Positions 36,914 through 46,395 of a DNA stretch of 64,000 nt are shown here, piece by piece. The stretch lies in assembly GCF_028288465.1 (NCBI RefSeq), contig NZ_JAQBNR010000032.1:37223-101222 (forward strand), written 5' to 3'. A program made the position numbers and the translations under genes. Under the pieces are notes generated by a model. It saw only the letters and a program-made list of their open reading frames with translations. It did no database searches and was not told the origin of the DNA. The stretch comes from Ferruginibacter sp. Lineage in GTDB: Bacteria > Bacteroidota > Bacteroidia > Chitinophagales > Chitinophagaceae. Within the stretch, counting starts at the first letter, position 1. Each line of letters opens with the position of its first letter.

Positions 36914-37588
36914 GTGGGATAGAGTGAGACGTCAGGACTTTCGTCCAGATAGCACATTTTGCTTTCGAAACCATCGATGACGTCAGCAAGAAAAATACCT
37001 TCAAACAATTTATTCTCCCTTTTTTAAGCATTTACTTTGTAAATGAAATTCCGGAGAGGGTAGATATTGTTGATTTATTTTCATTGTAAGTTTTAAGTGC
37101 GTAATTAAATAACCGTAACCAACATACATATTAATATTTAAAAATGCAATGATATTAAACCATAATTTTCTTTAGCGGTGACACATTAAAATGAAAATAA
37201 CCACCGGCACAGCTGTCTTTACAGGTACATTAAACTGCAATTCAACAGCAATTAACGTTAAGATCTGTAAGGCCGCGGTTACACAGTTTGCCGGGAAGAA
37301 GTGTTGTTCAGCTCCCTTTTTATTATACCCGAATTGACTACATGCTTAACTGGTGCCAGGCGCAGCACTTCGGTTGTTGTACAATAATACCAGCAACCGC
37401 TTTTTTAGAATGGTTAAATTTTAATGACGATACAGCCGTGAATCAACAATAGCAAAGTATTTATCGACGGAAACTGGCTGATGACTGACAAGTTATCCAC
37501 GGGATACTGCATGCCTGACTGTGGTTAAGTATTTGTCCATCGACTGCGAGGCGGTGAACCAGGGTACGGGAGAATTTCTGCACACCCT
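36914..37588. other. Gene-free spacer with one decayed palindrome
   Basis: 675 bases without a gene. CGGTTGTTGTACAATAATACCAGCAACCG-type sequence at 37371-37399 resembles the palindrome of repeat copy 3 (27636) and is probably a decayed REP. The remainder is AT-rich and unremarkable. Confidence 0.4.
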
Positions 37589-37638
37589 AAAAAAAAATTC
37601 TTTACACCGGGATAGCTACTATCTCTGGTGTAAAGAAT
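37589..37638 (-). terminator. Strong rho-independent terminator for the delta-60 repeat gene
   Basis: On the minus strand ATTCTTTACACC (37638-37627) pairs perfectly over 12 bp with GGTGTAAAGAAT (37608-37597), loop 18 nt, then a T-run of about eight. It lies 91 bases past the stop of the minus-strand gene at 37730. Confidence 0.85.
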
Positions 37639-37729
37639 TGTCAGTTTGAAATTATTCGGTCTGCCTATCTGATGGTGTCCAGCACTCCCATTAGTTACCA
37701 CCTCTATCCGGTGTTACTTTTCCCTTACT

Positions 37730-40624
37730 TTATTCTTTAATAAATCTTACAACTTCCATTCTTGTTTTTGTAAACATTCTAAGATTGTAAATTCCTGTTG
37801 AAAGACTATTAATATCGAAAGACACAGCAGCCGTGTTGCCCGCAGAAACCAACGCTTCTTTTAACGCAGCTCCGTTGGCATCAATAATTTGTAAAGTGGC
37901 GCTTTCAGTCAATGCAGTTATCTTAACAAACAATATGTTCTTTGCAGGATTGGGGGATAACCTCATGCTGAAAAGTTCATTTTTGATATCTGCTGACACT
38001 ATTTTACTGTAACTAAATTCTCCGTTACTGTTCATCATTTTAAGCCTGTAAAAGTTGAGACCCGGTATTGGCTGTTGGTCAGTACTAACATAATTGGTTA
38101 CAGTATTTGTATTGCCTTTTGCAACTGCATAACCAATTGCAGTAAAATCGCTGGTGGCAGTACCGCGTTCGATAGAAAACCCCTGCAGGTTCTGCTCGCT
38201 TGCTGTTTGCCATTGCAGTAGTACAGTGTTGTTTTTTTGCAGTGTAGCAGTAAACTCCGTAACCTTAACAGGCAATGGGCCACTTTCCGGACCAAGCAAA
38301 AACTTTGCAACAACACCGAAATTACCGGGGTACTGTCCAAAGCCTGCTGCAAATAAAGCATTACCCGAGATTACCAATTTAGCTATTCTGTCATTGGCGG
38401 CACTTACAACGGTTTCCACATTGCCGCCACCGCCACCAAAAGTATTGTCAGGGCTTCCGTCTGTATTGTACCTTGTAATAGAAAAATTCTCATTATTGCC
38501 GTTTACATAATAACCACCTATAATTATTTTGCTGTCATTTTGAATGACAACTGATGTTCCGTATTTGCCGCTGATGATGCTGTATTGGGGTTGCCCGCCA
38601 TTAAATGTGTTATCATTGGTTCCATCCATATTGATGCGTAAAAAAACAAACCTTGCATCTATGCCCTGTTTTTGATCATTTATGTAGTACCCCCCAGTGA
38701 TGATTTTCCCATCGTTCTGCAGTGCAATTGACCTGAAATAAATTGCAGGATTGCCAGAATAATACTCAAAAACACGTACACCCGTTGAAGCAAAACTAAT
38801 ATCAGGAGAACCATCGGTATTGTACCTTGCTATAGATGAATAGGTGTTTTTACCCAACACAAGTATTTTACTATCGCCCTGTATTTTAAGATCGTCACAA
38901 ACAAATGGCGTGTTTATTTTTCCGTTGGTACCAAAACTGATGTCTGGTGATCCGTTCGTATTGTAACGGTAAATACCCGTTCCGGCGACCATAATTTTTC
39001 CATCGCTTTGAATGGCAACCGAAGTAATGGAATCGGCGTTACCAGCTGTACCAGTTACCAGCCCATCTCCATCAAACGTTACGTCAGGGCTGCCATTGGA
39101 ATTGTACCTTGCGATAGCAAGCCGGCCAGCGGAAATACCTGCCAATACAATTTTACCATCCGCCTGGATAGCTATTGCCCTGGCCCGGTCGTCAGTTCCT
39201 CCAAAGTCTGTTAATAATTTACCGTCACCCGAAAAAGAATTGTCCAGGCTTCCGTCCGTGTTATAACGGGTGAGTGCAAAATCAACATTCAGTCCATTCA
39301 GGGAATATCCTGCAGCGAGAATTTTTCCATCCGGCTGTACAGCGGAACCCGCGTAAAAGGTAGCACCCTGGTCAAGGTTGTCAATCAGTATGCCTGTTGT
39401 ATTATAGCTGTTATCAAGACTGCCGTCAGCGCCATTAAAACGTGCAGTTGCAATATGGATGAGAGCACCTTCTGCATTAATGCCGAGGGCAAATAATTTT
39501 CCATCAGCCTGGATGGCCAGTGATTTTGCAAAGCTGTAAGCACCTGGTGCAGCCACCTGTCTTCCATCGCCGGAAAAGGAATTGTCAGGACTTCCATTTG
39601 TGTTATAACGGGCAATGGCGAAGCTGCTGTTGGTATTGTCGGCTGTTTTACCCGCCAATATGATTTTGCCGTCAGTTTGAATAGCAAGGGAGTACGCCTG
39701 GTCATTAATACCTCCAAAACCTGTGGTTACCATTCCGTCCGCGTCGAAGGTGTTATCCAGTCCTCCGTTGGCATTGATGCGTGCCAGCGAAAAACCTCCG
39801 TCGAGCCGAAGTACTATTTTACCATCCGCCTGAACAGCGATTTCATTAATTCCAGCGATGTTTTCCTGGCCGTTGCCATTTAAAGAATTGTCCGGTGTTC
39901 CATCAGCATTATACCTCAGCAAGACAGATCCGCCTACCAATATTTTTCCGTTGCTTTGTACGGTAACACAATTGGCATTTACCCTGAAGCCATACGAAAC
40001 AATGCCGCCAGCGCCAAAGCTTCCGTCCTGGCTTCCGTCAGTATTATACCGGGCAACCAGGATTACCTGGTTAGAGCCGTTGCTAACGATACCATCTCCG
40101 GTTACAACAATTTTTCCGTCACTTTGCAGTGCAACGCCGGTAGCAATATTCTTGTATTGAAAATAGGAGAATTGAATGCCGGTCGTATTAAAAGTATTGT
40201 CTAAACTGCCATCGGTATTGAAGCGGGCAATTTCAAATGGACCTGCCGCAACAACCGCTACATACCCGGTATTGATATTGTGCGTGGAGCCTGCCACTAC
40301 AATTTTTCCATCGGGCTGCAATACTGCATGCGGACCTGTCATCACAAGGGAAACAGCAACACCGTTTCTGCCATAACTTATATCAGTTGATCCGTCGGCA
40401 TGTCTTTTATTAATCGCAACCTGGTCTTCTGTTTCCAGTATAAGATAATAACTGCCGTCAGCCCCGTACAATACCTGTTGGCTTGCATAATTAAAATTTG
40501 CCGGAGCGCCCAAATTGGTTCTTACAATTCCATTTTCTCCAAAAGAAAGGTCGAGCTGCCCGGTCTGAGCATAGCCAATAGATAAACATGCGACTAGCGC
40601 TACGGAGAGTACATTTTTTTTCAT
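37730..40624 (-). CDS. Delta-60 repeat surface protein with T9SS type A tail
   Basis: 964 residues with a signal peptide (MKKNVLSVALVACLSIGYAQ). Most of the protein (about 20-790) is the delta-60 repeat, each unit near 50-60 residues with the pattern I-A-L-Q-x-D-G-K-I-V-x-A-G...A-R-Y-N-T-D-G-S-x-D-x-S-F. More than ten units are visible. This is followed by LPVKVTEFTATLQKNNTVLLQWQTASEQ and a type A sorting domain (LSPNPAKNILFVKI...STGIYNLRMF). Such proteins are exported beta-propeller or beta-solenoid surface proteins; function unknown. The repeats are protein-level, and their DNA copies are diverged rather than identical. Confidence 0.88.
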   Translation of the reverse strand: MKKNVLSVALVACLSIGYAQTGQLDLSFGENGIVRTNLGAPANFNYASQQVLYGADGSYYLILETEDQVAINKRHADGSTDISYGRNGVAVSLVMTGPHAVLQPDGKIVVAGSTHNINTGYVAVVAAGPFEIARFNTDGSLDNTFNTTGIQFSYFQYKNIATGVALQSDGKIVVTGDGIVSNGSNQVILVARYNTDGSQDGSFGAGGIVSYGFRVNANCVTVQSNGKILVGGSVLLRYNADGTPDNSLNGNGQENIAGINEIAVQADGKIVLRLDGGFSLARINANGGLDNTFDADGMVTTGFGGINDQAYSLAIQTDGKIILAGKTADNTNSSFAIARYNTNGSPDNSFSGDGRQVAAPGAYSFAKSLAIQADGKLFALGINAEGALIHIATARFNGADGSLDNSYNTTGILIDNLDQGATFYAGSAVQPDGKILAAGYSLNGLNVDFALTRYNTDGSLDNSFSGDGKLLTDFGGTDDRARAIAIQADGKIVLAGISAGRLAIARYNSNGSPDVTFDGDGLVTGTAGNADSITSVAIQSDGKIMVAGTGIYRYNTNGSPDISFGTNGKINTPFVCDDLKIQGDSKILVLGKNTYSSIARYNTDGSPDISFASTGVRVFEYYSGNPAIYFRSIALQNDGKIITGGYYINDQKQGIDARFVFLRINMDGTNDNTFNGGQPQYSIISGKYGTSVVIQNDSKIIIGGYYVNGNNENFSITRYNTDGSPDNTFGGGGGNVETVVSAANDRIAKLVISGNALFAAGFGQYPGNFGVVAKFLLGPESGPLPVKVTEFTATLQKNNTVLLQWQTASEQNLQGFSIERGTATSDFTAIGYAVAKGNTNTVTNYVSTDQQPIPGLNFYRLKMMNSNGEFSYSKIVSADIKNELFSMRLSPNPAKNILFVKITALTESATLQIIDANGAALKEALVSAGNTAAVSFDINSLSTGIYNLRMFTKTRMEVVRFIKE

Positions 40625-40859
40625 TTAAATTGTTTAATGGTACAAATATGAAAGTATACTTACCAGGATGATACATGGTGAATAAAGTGGAGCTCAAAAA
40701 TTATCGGAATGTTTCTTTGGCGGGTATCGTAGGTATCGAAAAAAATGATCGGGTAAGCAATTGCAAACATATTTAAACTTAATCATTATTTCAAATATAA
40801 CTTTGAGCGTAACTGCAATTCATAACATAAAAACTGCGACTAACAAAAGGATTTCAATC

Positions 40860-40907
40860 ACAGCAATCCGTCCCATTTACTGGCCACAGTTTTACACTGC
40901 TGCAATC
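40860..40907 (+). pseudogene. RAYT 5' remnant (16 codons, no start codon)
   Basis: Sixteen codons encode x-A-I-R-P-I-Y-W-P-Q-F-Y-T-A-A-I, aligning with the first 16 of the intact transposase (M-E-I-Y-P-V-H-W-P-Q-F-Y-T-A-T-I). The ATG is replaced by ACA. The leader CTGCGACTAACAAAAGGATT also resembles the sequence before the intact gene. Similarity ends at codon 16. Confidence 0.7.
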
Positions 40908-41093
40908 ATACCCGTGAGATATGCCAACAACGTCAATTCATTTTTCATGTACGTTTATTTATTGTAAGAAGTGAAATTTATTTGGATCTTTCAATGGCGT
41001 AAGCATAGTACATTGCTTGTCGAACACAAATGCCAATTCTTTTTTCGCTCCTGACATCGAATAAAAAACTTCCCAATCTTTGTGGCTCAACAA

Positions 41094-41120
41094 ATTATTT
41101 TAAACAACAACCGGCATCAG
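41094..41120. repeat. Dispersed palindromic repeat B, copy 3
   Basis: ATTATTTTAAACAACAACCG and following CATCAGC; a diverged copy of the 30698 repeat. Confidence 0.4.
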
Positions 41121-41663
41121 CCTGGAGCCTTGCCAGCATGTTAGCGCCGGGTACATTTCTTTCGCTCTGCGCCTTCAATAAAAACTTCCCAAAAGAGGGC
41201 TTCGCACGATTACATTAGACTTCAACTGGCCTGAGTTACAGTACCTGCAGGCCTGTCGGGAAAGGCTCCACTTTTCTTTGCGATTTATAATACAGCATTT
41301 ACATCGCACCTGATACGGCTTGTTCATTTAAATCTAAAGCAAATCAACAATGGTGTGAAAAAAAATAAACAGTAATGAGGAAAACTTGACTTGGTCTTTT
41401 AGAAAAGTGAGATTAAACAGCTGAAATATATGTCCGCTATATCTGGATTGACTATTGCATCACCAGGCTGTAACTCTACACCAGCGTATCTGTAAACCCA
41501 TGATGTAAGTTACGCCCGATTTGTTGTTATGCTGTTACCCGATTCCAATTTCGTGATAGTCCGGAAACGATTTTAAATACTCTGATTAATTGTATTACCT
41601 GGTATTGCACATATTTAAAACAACTTTAAAATACTTAACATAACAAACTAAAAACCCCTTGTC

Positions 41664-42146
41664 ATGAAAAAGAAAACAACAACCAATGAAAATTTTTTTG
41701 AAAAATTTTCGTCAAAAGTTACAAAGGCCACAGGCAGCACGCCTGCTATTTTGCTGGCGTTTGCTTCTATAATTATATGGGCAGCATTTGGTCCGGTTTT
41801 TCACTACTCTGAAACCTGGCAGATGGTGATTAATACCGGCACAACCATTATTACTTTCCTGATGGTATTCTTAATTCAGAAATCACAGAACAAAGAGTCG
41901 CTGGCAGTACAGTTAAAATTGAATGAATTGGTGGCCGCCCATGAGTTTGCCAGTAACAGGTTGGTGGATGTAGAAAATATGACGGAAGAAGAACTTAAAG
42001 TGATTCAGAAATATTATATGAAGCTGAAAGCCGCTACTGAAAAAGAAGAGACGCTTCAAAAATCTCATTCCATTGATGAAGCAGCGCACATGCATGAAAT
42101 AAAAAAAGAAATCGAGTCAAACATTCAAACAGCACTGGATAAATAA
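41664..42146 (+). CDS. Low-affinity iron permease family membrane protein
   Basis: 160 residues. The N-terminal half carries the PF04120-type pair of membrane helices (STPAILLAFASIIIWAAFGPVF and MVINTGTTIITFLMVFLIQ), followed by the conserved IQKSQNKESLAVQLKLNELV segment and a charged coiled-coil-like C-terminus. Despite the family name (from a yeast Fe transporter) the bacterial members have not been clearly shown to carry iron. The next gene starts 7 bases after the stop, so the two form an operon. Confidence 0.87.
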   Translation: MKKKTTTNENFFEKFSSKVTKATGSTPAILLAFASIIIWAAFGPVFHYSETWQMVINTGTTIITFLMVFLIQKSQNKESLAVQLKLNELVAAHEFASNRLVDVENMTEEELKVIQKYYMKLKAATEKEETLQKSHSIDEAAHMHEIKKEIESNIQTALDK

Positions 42147-42153
42147 CAACAAC

Positions 42154-42870
42154 ATGCGTTTCATCTACCGTTTATTGTTTTTTGCAAGCGCCTTGATGTT
42201 GTTTACCAGCTGTGAAGTTTTAAATAATTCATCCAAGTACAACTTTATTGATGGGTATTATAAAAGCAAAATTCAATCAAAAAAGCCAGTTAAATATTAT
42301 GTGGTAGCTGCCAGTGATTCTATCAAAGTTTATCCTGCCCACCCCGGAACAAAAAAAATAGATACCGTAGGTACGATTACTATTTTTTTTCCGCCCGTTG
42401 AAAAGGCAACATCCTTTAAGGCGGTTTCTTTCAGAACTGAAACTTTTGACCTGGATGTGTTTACCATTTTATTTAAATACCGGCGTGCGGTAAGGCAATT
42501 TCCAAACCAGCTCACCACGGGATTTAATGGCGCCCTGTTTACCGGGTACAGAACAGATGTGTACAAACTATCCTATAAGGAAAATCCGCTGAATTTATCA
42601 AAACGGGACATTGCTCATTATGGCTTCAGCGTAGGGGGATTTGCAGGGCTTGGAACAGCCAGGATGGATGAATATGTTACGCTAAACCGTATCAATTATC
42701 AATACGATGCAGCTGTAGTAACCACTGGTCTGGCAGCCGAGTTTGGTATCAATAAAATCAACTTCGGGTTAACTTATGGCTTTGATTTTTTAACTGACAG
42801 AAACAAACAGGTTTGGATCAATAATGGCAAACCCTGGCTGGGCATCAGTATTGGGCTTAACATCAATTAA
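42154..42870 (+). CDS. Lipoprotein of unknown function
   Basis: 238 residues with a lipoprotein signal (MRFIYRLLFFASALMLFTSC, then EVLNN). The mature part has repeated short beta-like segments ending in FGLTYGFDFLTDRNKQVWINN and GISIGLNIN, resembling an outer-membrane beta-barrel or beta-rich periplasmic protein. No family recognised. Seven bases from the iron-permease-like gene, so likely co-expressed. Confidence 0.65.
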   Translation: MRFIYRLLFFASALMLFTSCEVLNNSSKYNFIDGYYKSKIQSKKPVKYYVVAASDSIKVYPAHPGTKKIDTVGTITIFFPPVEKATSFKAVSFRTETFDLDVFTILFKYRRAVRQFPNQLTTGFNGALFTGYRTDVYKLSYKENPLNLSKRDIAHYGFSVGGFAGLGTARMDEYVTLNRINYQYDAAVVTTGLAAEFGINKINFGLTYGFDFLTDRNKQVWINNGKPWLGISIGLNIN

Positions 42871-43187
42871 TCCATCCTGCTGAATTAGTCTTTTTTTTGT
42901 TGGATCAGGTCTTCTACCAAAAAGATTCGCACTCATGCGACCGGGTGGTATTACTCCACAAAATACTTAGAACATACAACCAGCATAAGCTTCAGCACCT
43001 GATGCCCCGGCAAAAAAACAGGCTGCTGAATCGCTGAATAGTGTGCCATAAGCTAATGCAACTTTGGCCGGATAAAATAAAACGGTTACATTCAATTTTA
43101 GTTGGATTTACCCAACTGCAATGTCATAAGCCAAAAGTGAAAATAAGGCTGAAACGACAAACAAAACAACAAACTTCAACGGACAAC
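42871..43187. other. Spacer upstream of the GH43 gene
   Basis: 317 bases without a gene. A weak palindrome AGTTGG/CCAACT (43100-43105 and 43112-43117) lies 70 bases before the GH43 start and could be an operator. ACAACCAGCATAAGC (about 42976) is a short piece of repeat B. The GH43 frame can be extended to a GTG at 43041 but that leader is basic and not signal-like. Confidence 0.4.
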
Positions 43188-44351
43188 ATGATGAAAAAAT
43201 TATTGGGTCATTCCTTTCTTTTAACGGTGTTATTCTGGACTCATTTAAAGGCACAAACTACCGGTGGTACTGTAGCGGACAATGTAACTTTTTCCAATCC
43301 ATTGAAGGTGCAATTGGGCGACCCTTATGTGTTGCATACAAAGGGTATGTATTATATGTATGGCACCGGTGGGGGGGCGGATCATGGGTTTGCTGCTTAT
43401 TCTTCAAAAGACCTGGTAAACTGGAAGCAGGAAGGGCAGGTGTTTTTCAGCAATAATAAAAATGGCTGGAGTGATGTAAAAGCGAAATGGGAGGGTGCTT
43501 ATTGGGCGCCGGAAGTGTATGCCGTAAAAGGCAAATTCTACCTGTTTTATAGTGCACAGTGGAAACTTAATCCCGGGAATGAAGAAGAAAATTTTCGTAT
43601 TGGAGTAGCGGTGGCGGATCAACCCACAGGACCTTTTACTGATTTGTATACCCACCCGGTTTTTGATCCCGGCTATCCAACAATTGATGCCAACGTTTTT
43701 TTTGATACCAATGGTAAATGCTATTTATATTATTCCCGTGTGGCATACAAACATCCTGTAGAAAGCGAAGTGGCAGCATGGGCCAGGAAGCAGGGCTGGT
43801 ACAAAGAAATTGAAGAAAGCTGGGTATATGGTGTGGAACTTAAACCCGATTTTTCTGGTGTAATTGGCAAGCCAAAATTAATGCTCCGGCCCCCGGTTAG
43901 CCTGAAAGACAAGCAGTCTGAATGGGAGAGCAGGTCTGTTACCGCACGGGAAGTAAACCGCCGCTGGACGGAAGGCTCGGTAACGTTTAAAAAAGACGGC
44001 ATCTACTACATGATGTATTCTGCCAATCATTTTGGCGGACAGTATTATGCCATTGGGTATGCCACGGCATCAACACCTTTAGGGCCTTATAAAAAAGCAG
44101 CCAATAACCCGGTGCTGCAAAAAAATACAGATAAGGGTGGCGAAGTTTCCGGTACGGGTCACAACAGCATTACCTACTCGCCTGATGGTAAAGAAATGTT
44201 TTGCGTATATCACGGAAGAACTGCCGCCACAGGTGATGAAAGGGTTGTTTTTATTGATCGTATGAAGGTGAAAGCTGGCAAAATAACCATTGCGGGCCCT
44301 ACTACTACGCCCCAAAAACTGCCTTCGGGTGTGATCTCCATCAACAAATGA
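43188..44351 (+). CDS. Secreted glycoside hydrolase family 43
   Basis: 387 residues from the ATG at 43188 (MMKKLLGHSFLLTVLFWTHLKAQ, signal peptide). The five-bladed propeller has the GH43 catalytic set: base Asp45 in LGDPYVL, pKa modulator Asp167 in TIDANVFF, and acid Glu262 in RRWTEGSV. The family mostly contains alpha-L-arabinofuranosidases, endo-arabinanases and beta-xylosidases. The late acid after a long insertion with a WESRSVTAREVNRRW segment fits the arabinan/xyloside-acting members, but the exact substrate cannot be told. It likely works with the alpha-L-rhamnosidase at 51202 in plant pectin or rhamnose-containing glycan breakdown (inference). Confidence 0.88.
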   Translation: MMKKLLGHSFLLTVLFWTHLKAQTTGGTVADNVTFSNPLKVQLGDPYVLHTKGMYYMYGTGGGADHGFAAYSSKDLVNWKQEGQVFFSNNKNGWSDVKAKWEGAYWAPEVYAVKGKFYLFYSAQWKLNPGNEEENFRIGVAVADQPTGPFTDLYTHPVFDPGYPTIDANVFFDTNGKCYLYYSRVAYKHPVESEVAAWARKQGWYKEIEESWVYGVELKPDFSGVIGKPKLMLRPPVSLKDKQSEWESRSVTAREVNRRWTEGSVTFKKDGIYYMMYSANHFGGQYYAIGYATASTPLGPYKKAANNPVLQKNTDKGGEVSGTGHNSITYSPDGKEMFCVYHGRTAATGDERVVFIDRMKVKAGKITIAGPTTTPQKLPSGVISINK

Positions 44352-44633
44352 CATTCCGTACCTGTTGCAAAAAGACAGTTTTAATGGAGTGATTGCCTTG
44401 AATCATTAAAGGCTGTACTTCGCAATAACATTTCAGTCATTAGCCGTGGCGTTTGGCTATTTTTTGATCCACCACCGTTGCGATAGAACTTGCCCGGCTA
44501 TGTCAATAGGGCAGGCCGATAGTAGCCTTGGATAGCGTCCGTTAACAACGTTTTTTTGCATGTGTTGAGCGCAACAGGAAACACAGGCGGCCATTCAAGT
44601 TGCATGGAAGAGCGGGCAAGTACAGAACATTCC

Positions 44634-45131
44634 CTAATAATTTTTGTCGTCCGCCGAAGGTCCATAGATAGACGGGACCAAAATATCATTCAGGCGCATG
44701 TATACCGTCAGCTGGCCGCGGTGATGCACCCAATGATTGATGCTGGACCCAATGCATTCGTTTTTAGTTTGCCGCATTAATTCTGTTTCACCATTTCTCA
44801 ACACAAAGGGAGCTTCCAGTGCTTCATCGGTAGCTTGCTGAAGGGCTACTATTGCACCTTCAAAGTTATTTTCAAAATGCTCCAGCAAAGCCTGGCTGGT
44901 ACCTGGTGCAACATGGCTAAAAGTAGTAAAGTCAACCACCCCACTTGTGATGGCGGTGCTGATCCATAAAGGAATTTCCGCTACGAGTAAACTCAGGTAG
45001 CCCAGGTTCATCGATTTGGGGTGTGGCTTGTAATCATACAAATTGTCCGGGATGCGCTCAAGGCATTTTTTTGTTGCGGTATATTCTGACTGCAGTTCTT
45101 TGCTATAGGCATTGGTCAAAATGTTACTCAT
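44634..45131 (-). CDS. DinB-family protein
   Basis: 165 residues from the minus-strand ATG at 45131 (MSNILTNAY); the upstream alternative adds a leader overlapping the neighbouring lipoprotein gene. The four-helix DinB fold shows in YDYKPHPKSMNLGYLSLLVAEIPLW, and in the His-rich helix SINHWVHHRGQLTVYMR, whose histidines form the usual metal site. DinB-like proteins are metal-dependent thiol transferases (bacillithiol, mycothiol) or damage-induced proteins of unknown role. Same strand as, and 59 bases after, the lipoprotein gene. Confidence 0.85.
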   Translation of the reverse strand: MSNILTNAYSKELQSEYTATKKCLERIPDNLYDYKPHPKSMNLGYLSLLVAEIPLWISTAITSGVVDFTTFSHVAPGTSQALLEHFENNFEGAIVALQQATDEALEAPFVLRNGETELMRQTKNECIGSSINHWVHHRGQLTVYMRLNDILVPSIYGPSADDKNY

Positions 45132-45190
45132 ACAGACTGTTTCTTTTTTCTGCATCAAACACAATGCCTGTCTTCTCCGGGCTAAATAAA

Positions 45191-46267
45191 TCACTTGAAG
45201 TAGGTAATACGAAAATCGAAAAAAGAAGACGGATCAGGGAACTGCAAAGGCCGCTCGCCTGACAAAATAAATCCTTTAAAATAGGTAAGCCTGTCTTTGC
45301 TGTCAAATTCGATTGCTGAGTTAAAATGCAGATCACTTCCGTCAAGTTGGTTATGAAGTATGGCCGTTTGAAAGGGATATTTTGCATATTGCCACGCATA
45401 CGCATCATTAAAGATTGACAGTACCCCTGCCTCGCCGGATAGAATGGTGGTAGATATCGGAATGTTTGCAATACCTCTAAGTAACAACTGACGCTGATTG
45501 TAAAGATTGCTACCCCGATTGTCCCTTGATGTAAACTGGAAATAAATAAAATGATCGTTGATCTTTCTTAACGTGTCAGTATAACCGCTTTGTATTTGAC
45601 TGATTGATCCCCCGGCGTCATAAATGACGGAATCTGCTGTTATAGTAGCAGACGTTAACGTGTCTTCGGGAGTGCCATTCACCGGGTAAGGGCGGTTAGT
45701 GGTCATGCTGATGAGTTGGCCATTGTTGTTAAAAATGGCTGCAACAGTGTCTAAGATTGGAGTGCCACGGGGCAGGCTCGACCGCTGATCTAACCATTTG
45801 AGGCGATAATTCCCGCCTGGCATCAGATTTTTGGTAAAAACGATGGTTTTGAGTAATCCGTATAAATCCCGCTGCTCTATTTTTTGTAAAACGTTCTGAT
45901 CGTCATAAGTAAACAACGTTTTAATTATACTGGTTGTATCAGCCGCAGATGTCTTTTTGAACTTAAAGATCACTTTCGAAAGAAGATGATCATTATTGTA
46001 ACTCAATTCGGTAACAGAATTGAAAGGAAACAAAGTATCTTCTGTTACAGATGTAAGTATTATTTTATTATTGGCGCTGTCATAATAATAATTCTCAACA
46101 AATTTGGATGCGTACCTGATACTCTTTATTAAGAGGGAGGAATCTTTGCCAGCAGGTAGTTGAGTCTGAATAACGTTGTCGTGATTTTTTGAGCATGAAC
46201 AAACACACTGAAGAATTACAGACCAGTAAACGAAAAATGAACAAATTTTGCCGGGGCGTTGTTTCAT
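45191..46267 (-). CDS. Lipoprotein of unknown function, YD-repeat style
   Basis: 358 residues with a lipoprotein-like signal (FFVYWSVILQCVCSC, then SKNHD). The mature part has short beta-hairpin-like units: YYYDSANNKIILTSV, ELSYNNDHLLSKVIFKF, TLFTYDDQNVLQKIEQ, AIFNNNGQLISMTT, EFDSKDRLTYFKGF. This resembles the DUF4595/YD-type lipoproteins, as at 30868. Function unknown. Likely co-transcribed with the DinB-like gene downstream. Confidence 0.65.
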   Translation of the reverse strand: MKQRPGKICSFFVYWSVILQCVCSCSKNHDNVIQTQLPAGKDSSLLIKSIRYASKFVENYYYDSANNKIILTSVTEDTLFPFNSVTELSYNNDHLLSKVIFKFKKTSAADTTSIIKTLFTYDDQNVLQKIEQRDLYGLLKTIVFTKNLMPGGNYRLKWLDQRSSLPRGTPILDTVAAIFNNNGQLISMTTNRPYPVNGTPEDTLTSATITADSVIYDAGGSISQIQSGYTDTLRKINDHFIYFQFTSRDNRGSNLYNQRQLLLRGIANIPISTTILSGEAGVLSIFNDAYAWQYAKYPFQTAILHNQLDGSDLHFNSAIEFDSKDRLTYFKGFILSGERPLQFPDPSSFFDFRITYFK

Positions 46268-46355
46268 TTCCTAAATAATAATAAAGATATATCTAAATTG
46301 TGCTATTTCAAATGCAACCGTTGGTGAAGCCTGCAACATCATTTCCTTCGTGTTA

Positions 46356-46387
46356 GGCGACTTAACCAGGCTATAATGCGAGTCGCC
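46356..46387 (-). terminator. Possible weak terminator after the dehydrogenase gene
   Basis: GGCGACT (46356-46362) and AGTCGCC (46381-46387) form a perfect 7-bp stem with an 18-nt loop, 9 bases beyond the minus-strand stop at 46396. No T-run follows. Confidence 0.35.
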
Positions 46388-46395
46388 TTCAATCC

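Larger units (their letters stand above)
40625..41663. other. Long gene-free spacer of decayed mobile sequence
   Basis: 1039 bases, the longest spacer in the window. It holds a RAYT 5' remnant (40860-40907), repeat B copy 3 (41094-41120) and otherwise AT-rich sequence without coding character. It appears to be a graveyard for the repeat family. Confidence 0.5.

Noticed and set aside
37730..40624. Tandem DNA repeat array
   Set aside because: The repetition is the delta-60 protein repeat in a single ORF with diverged DNA.
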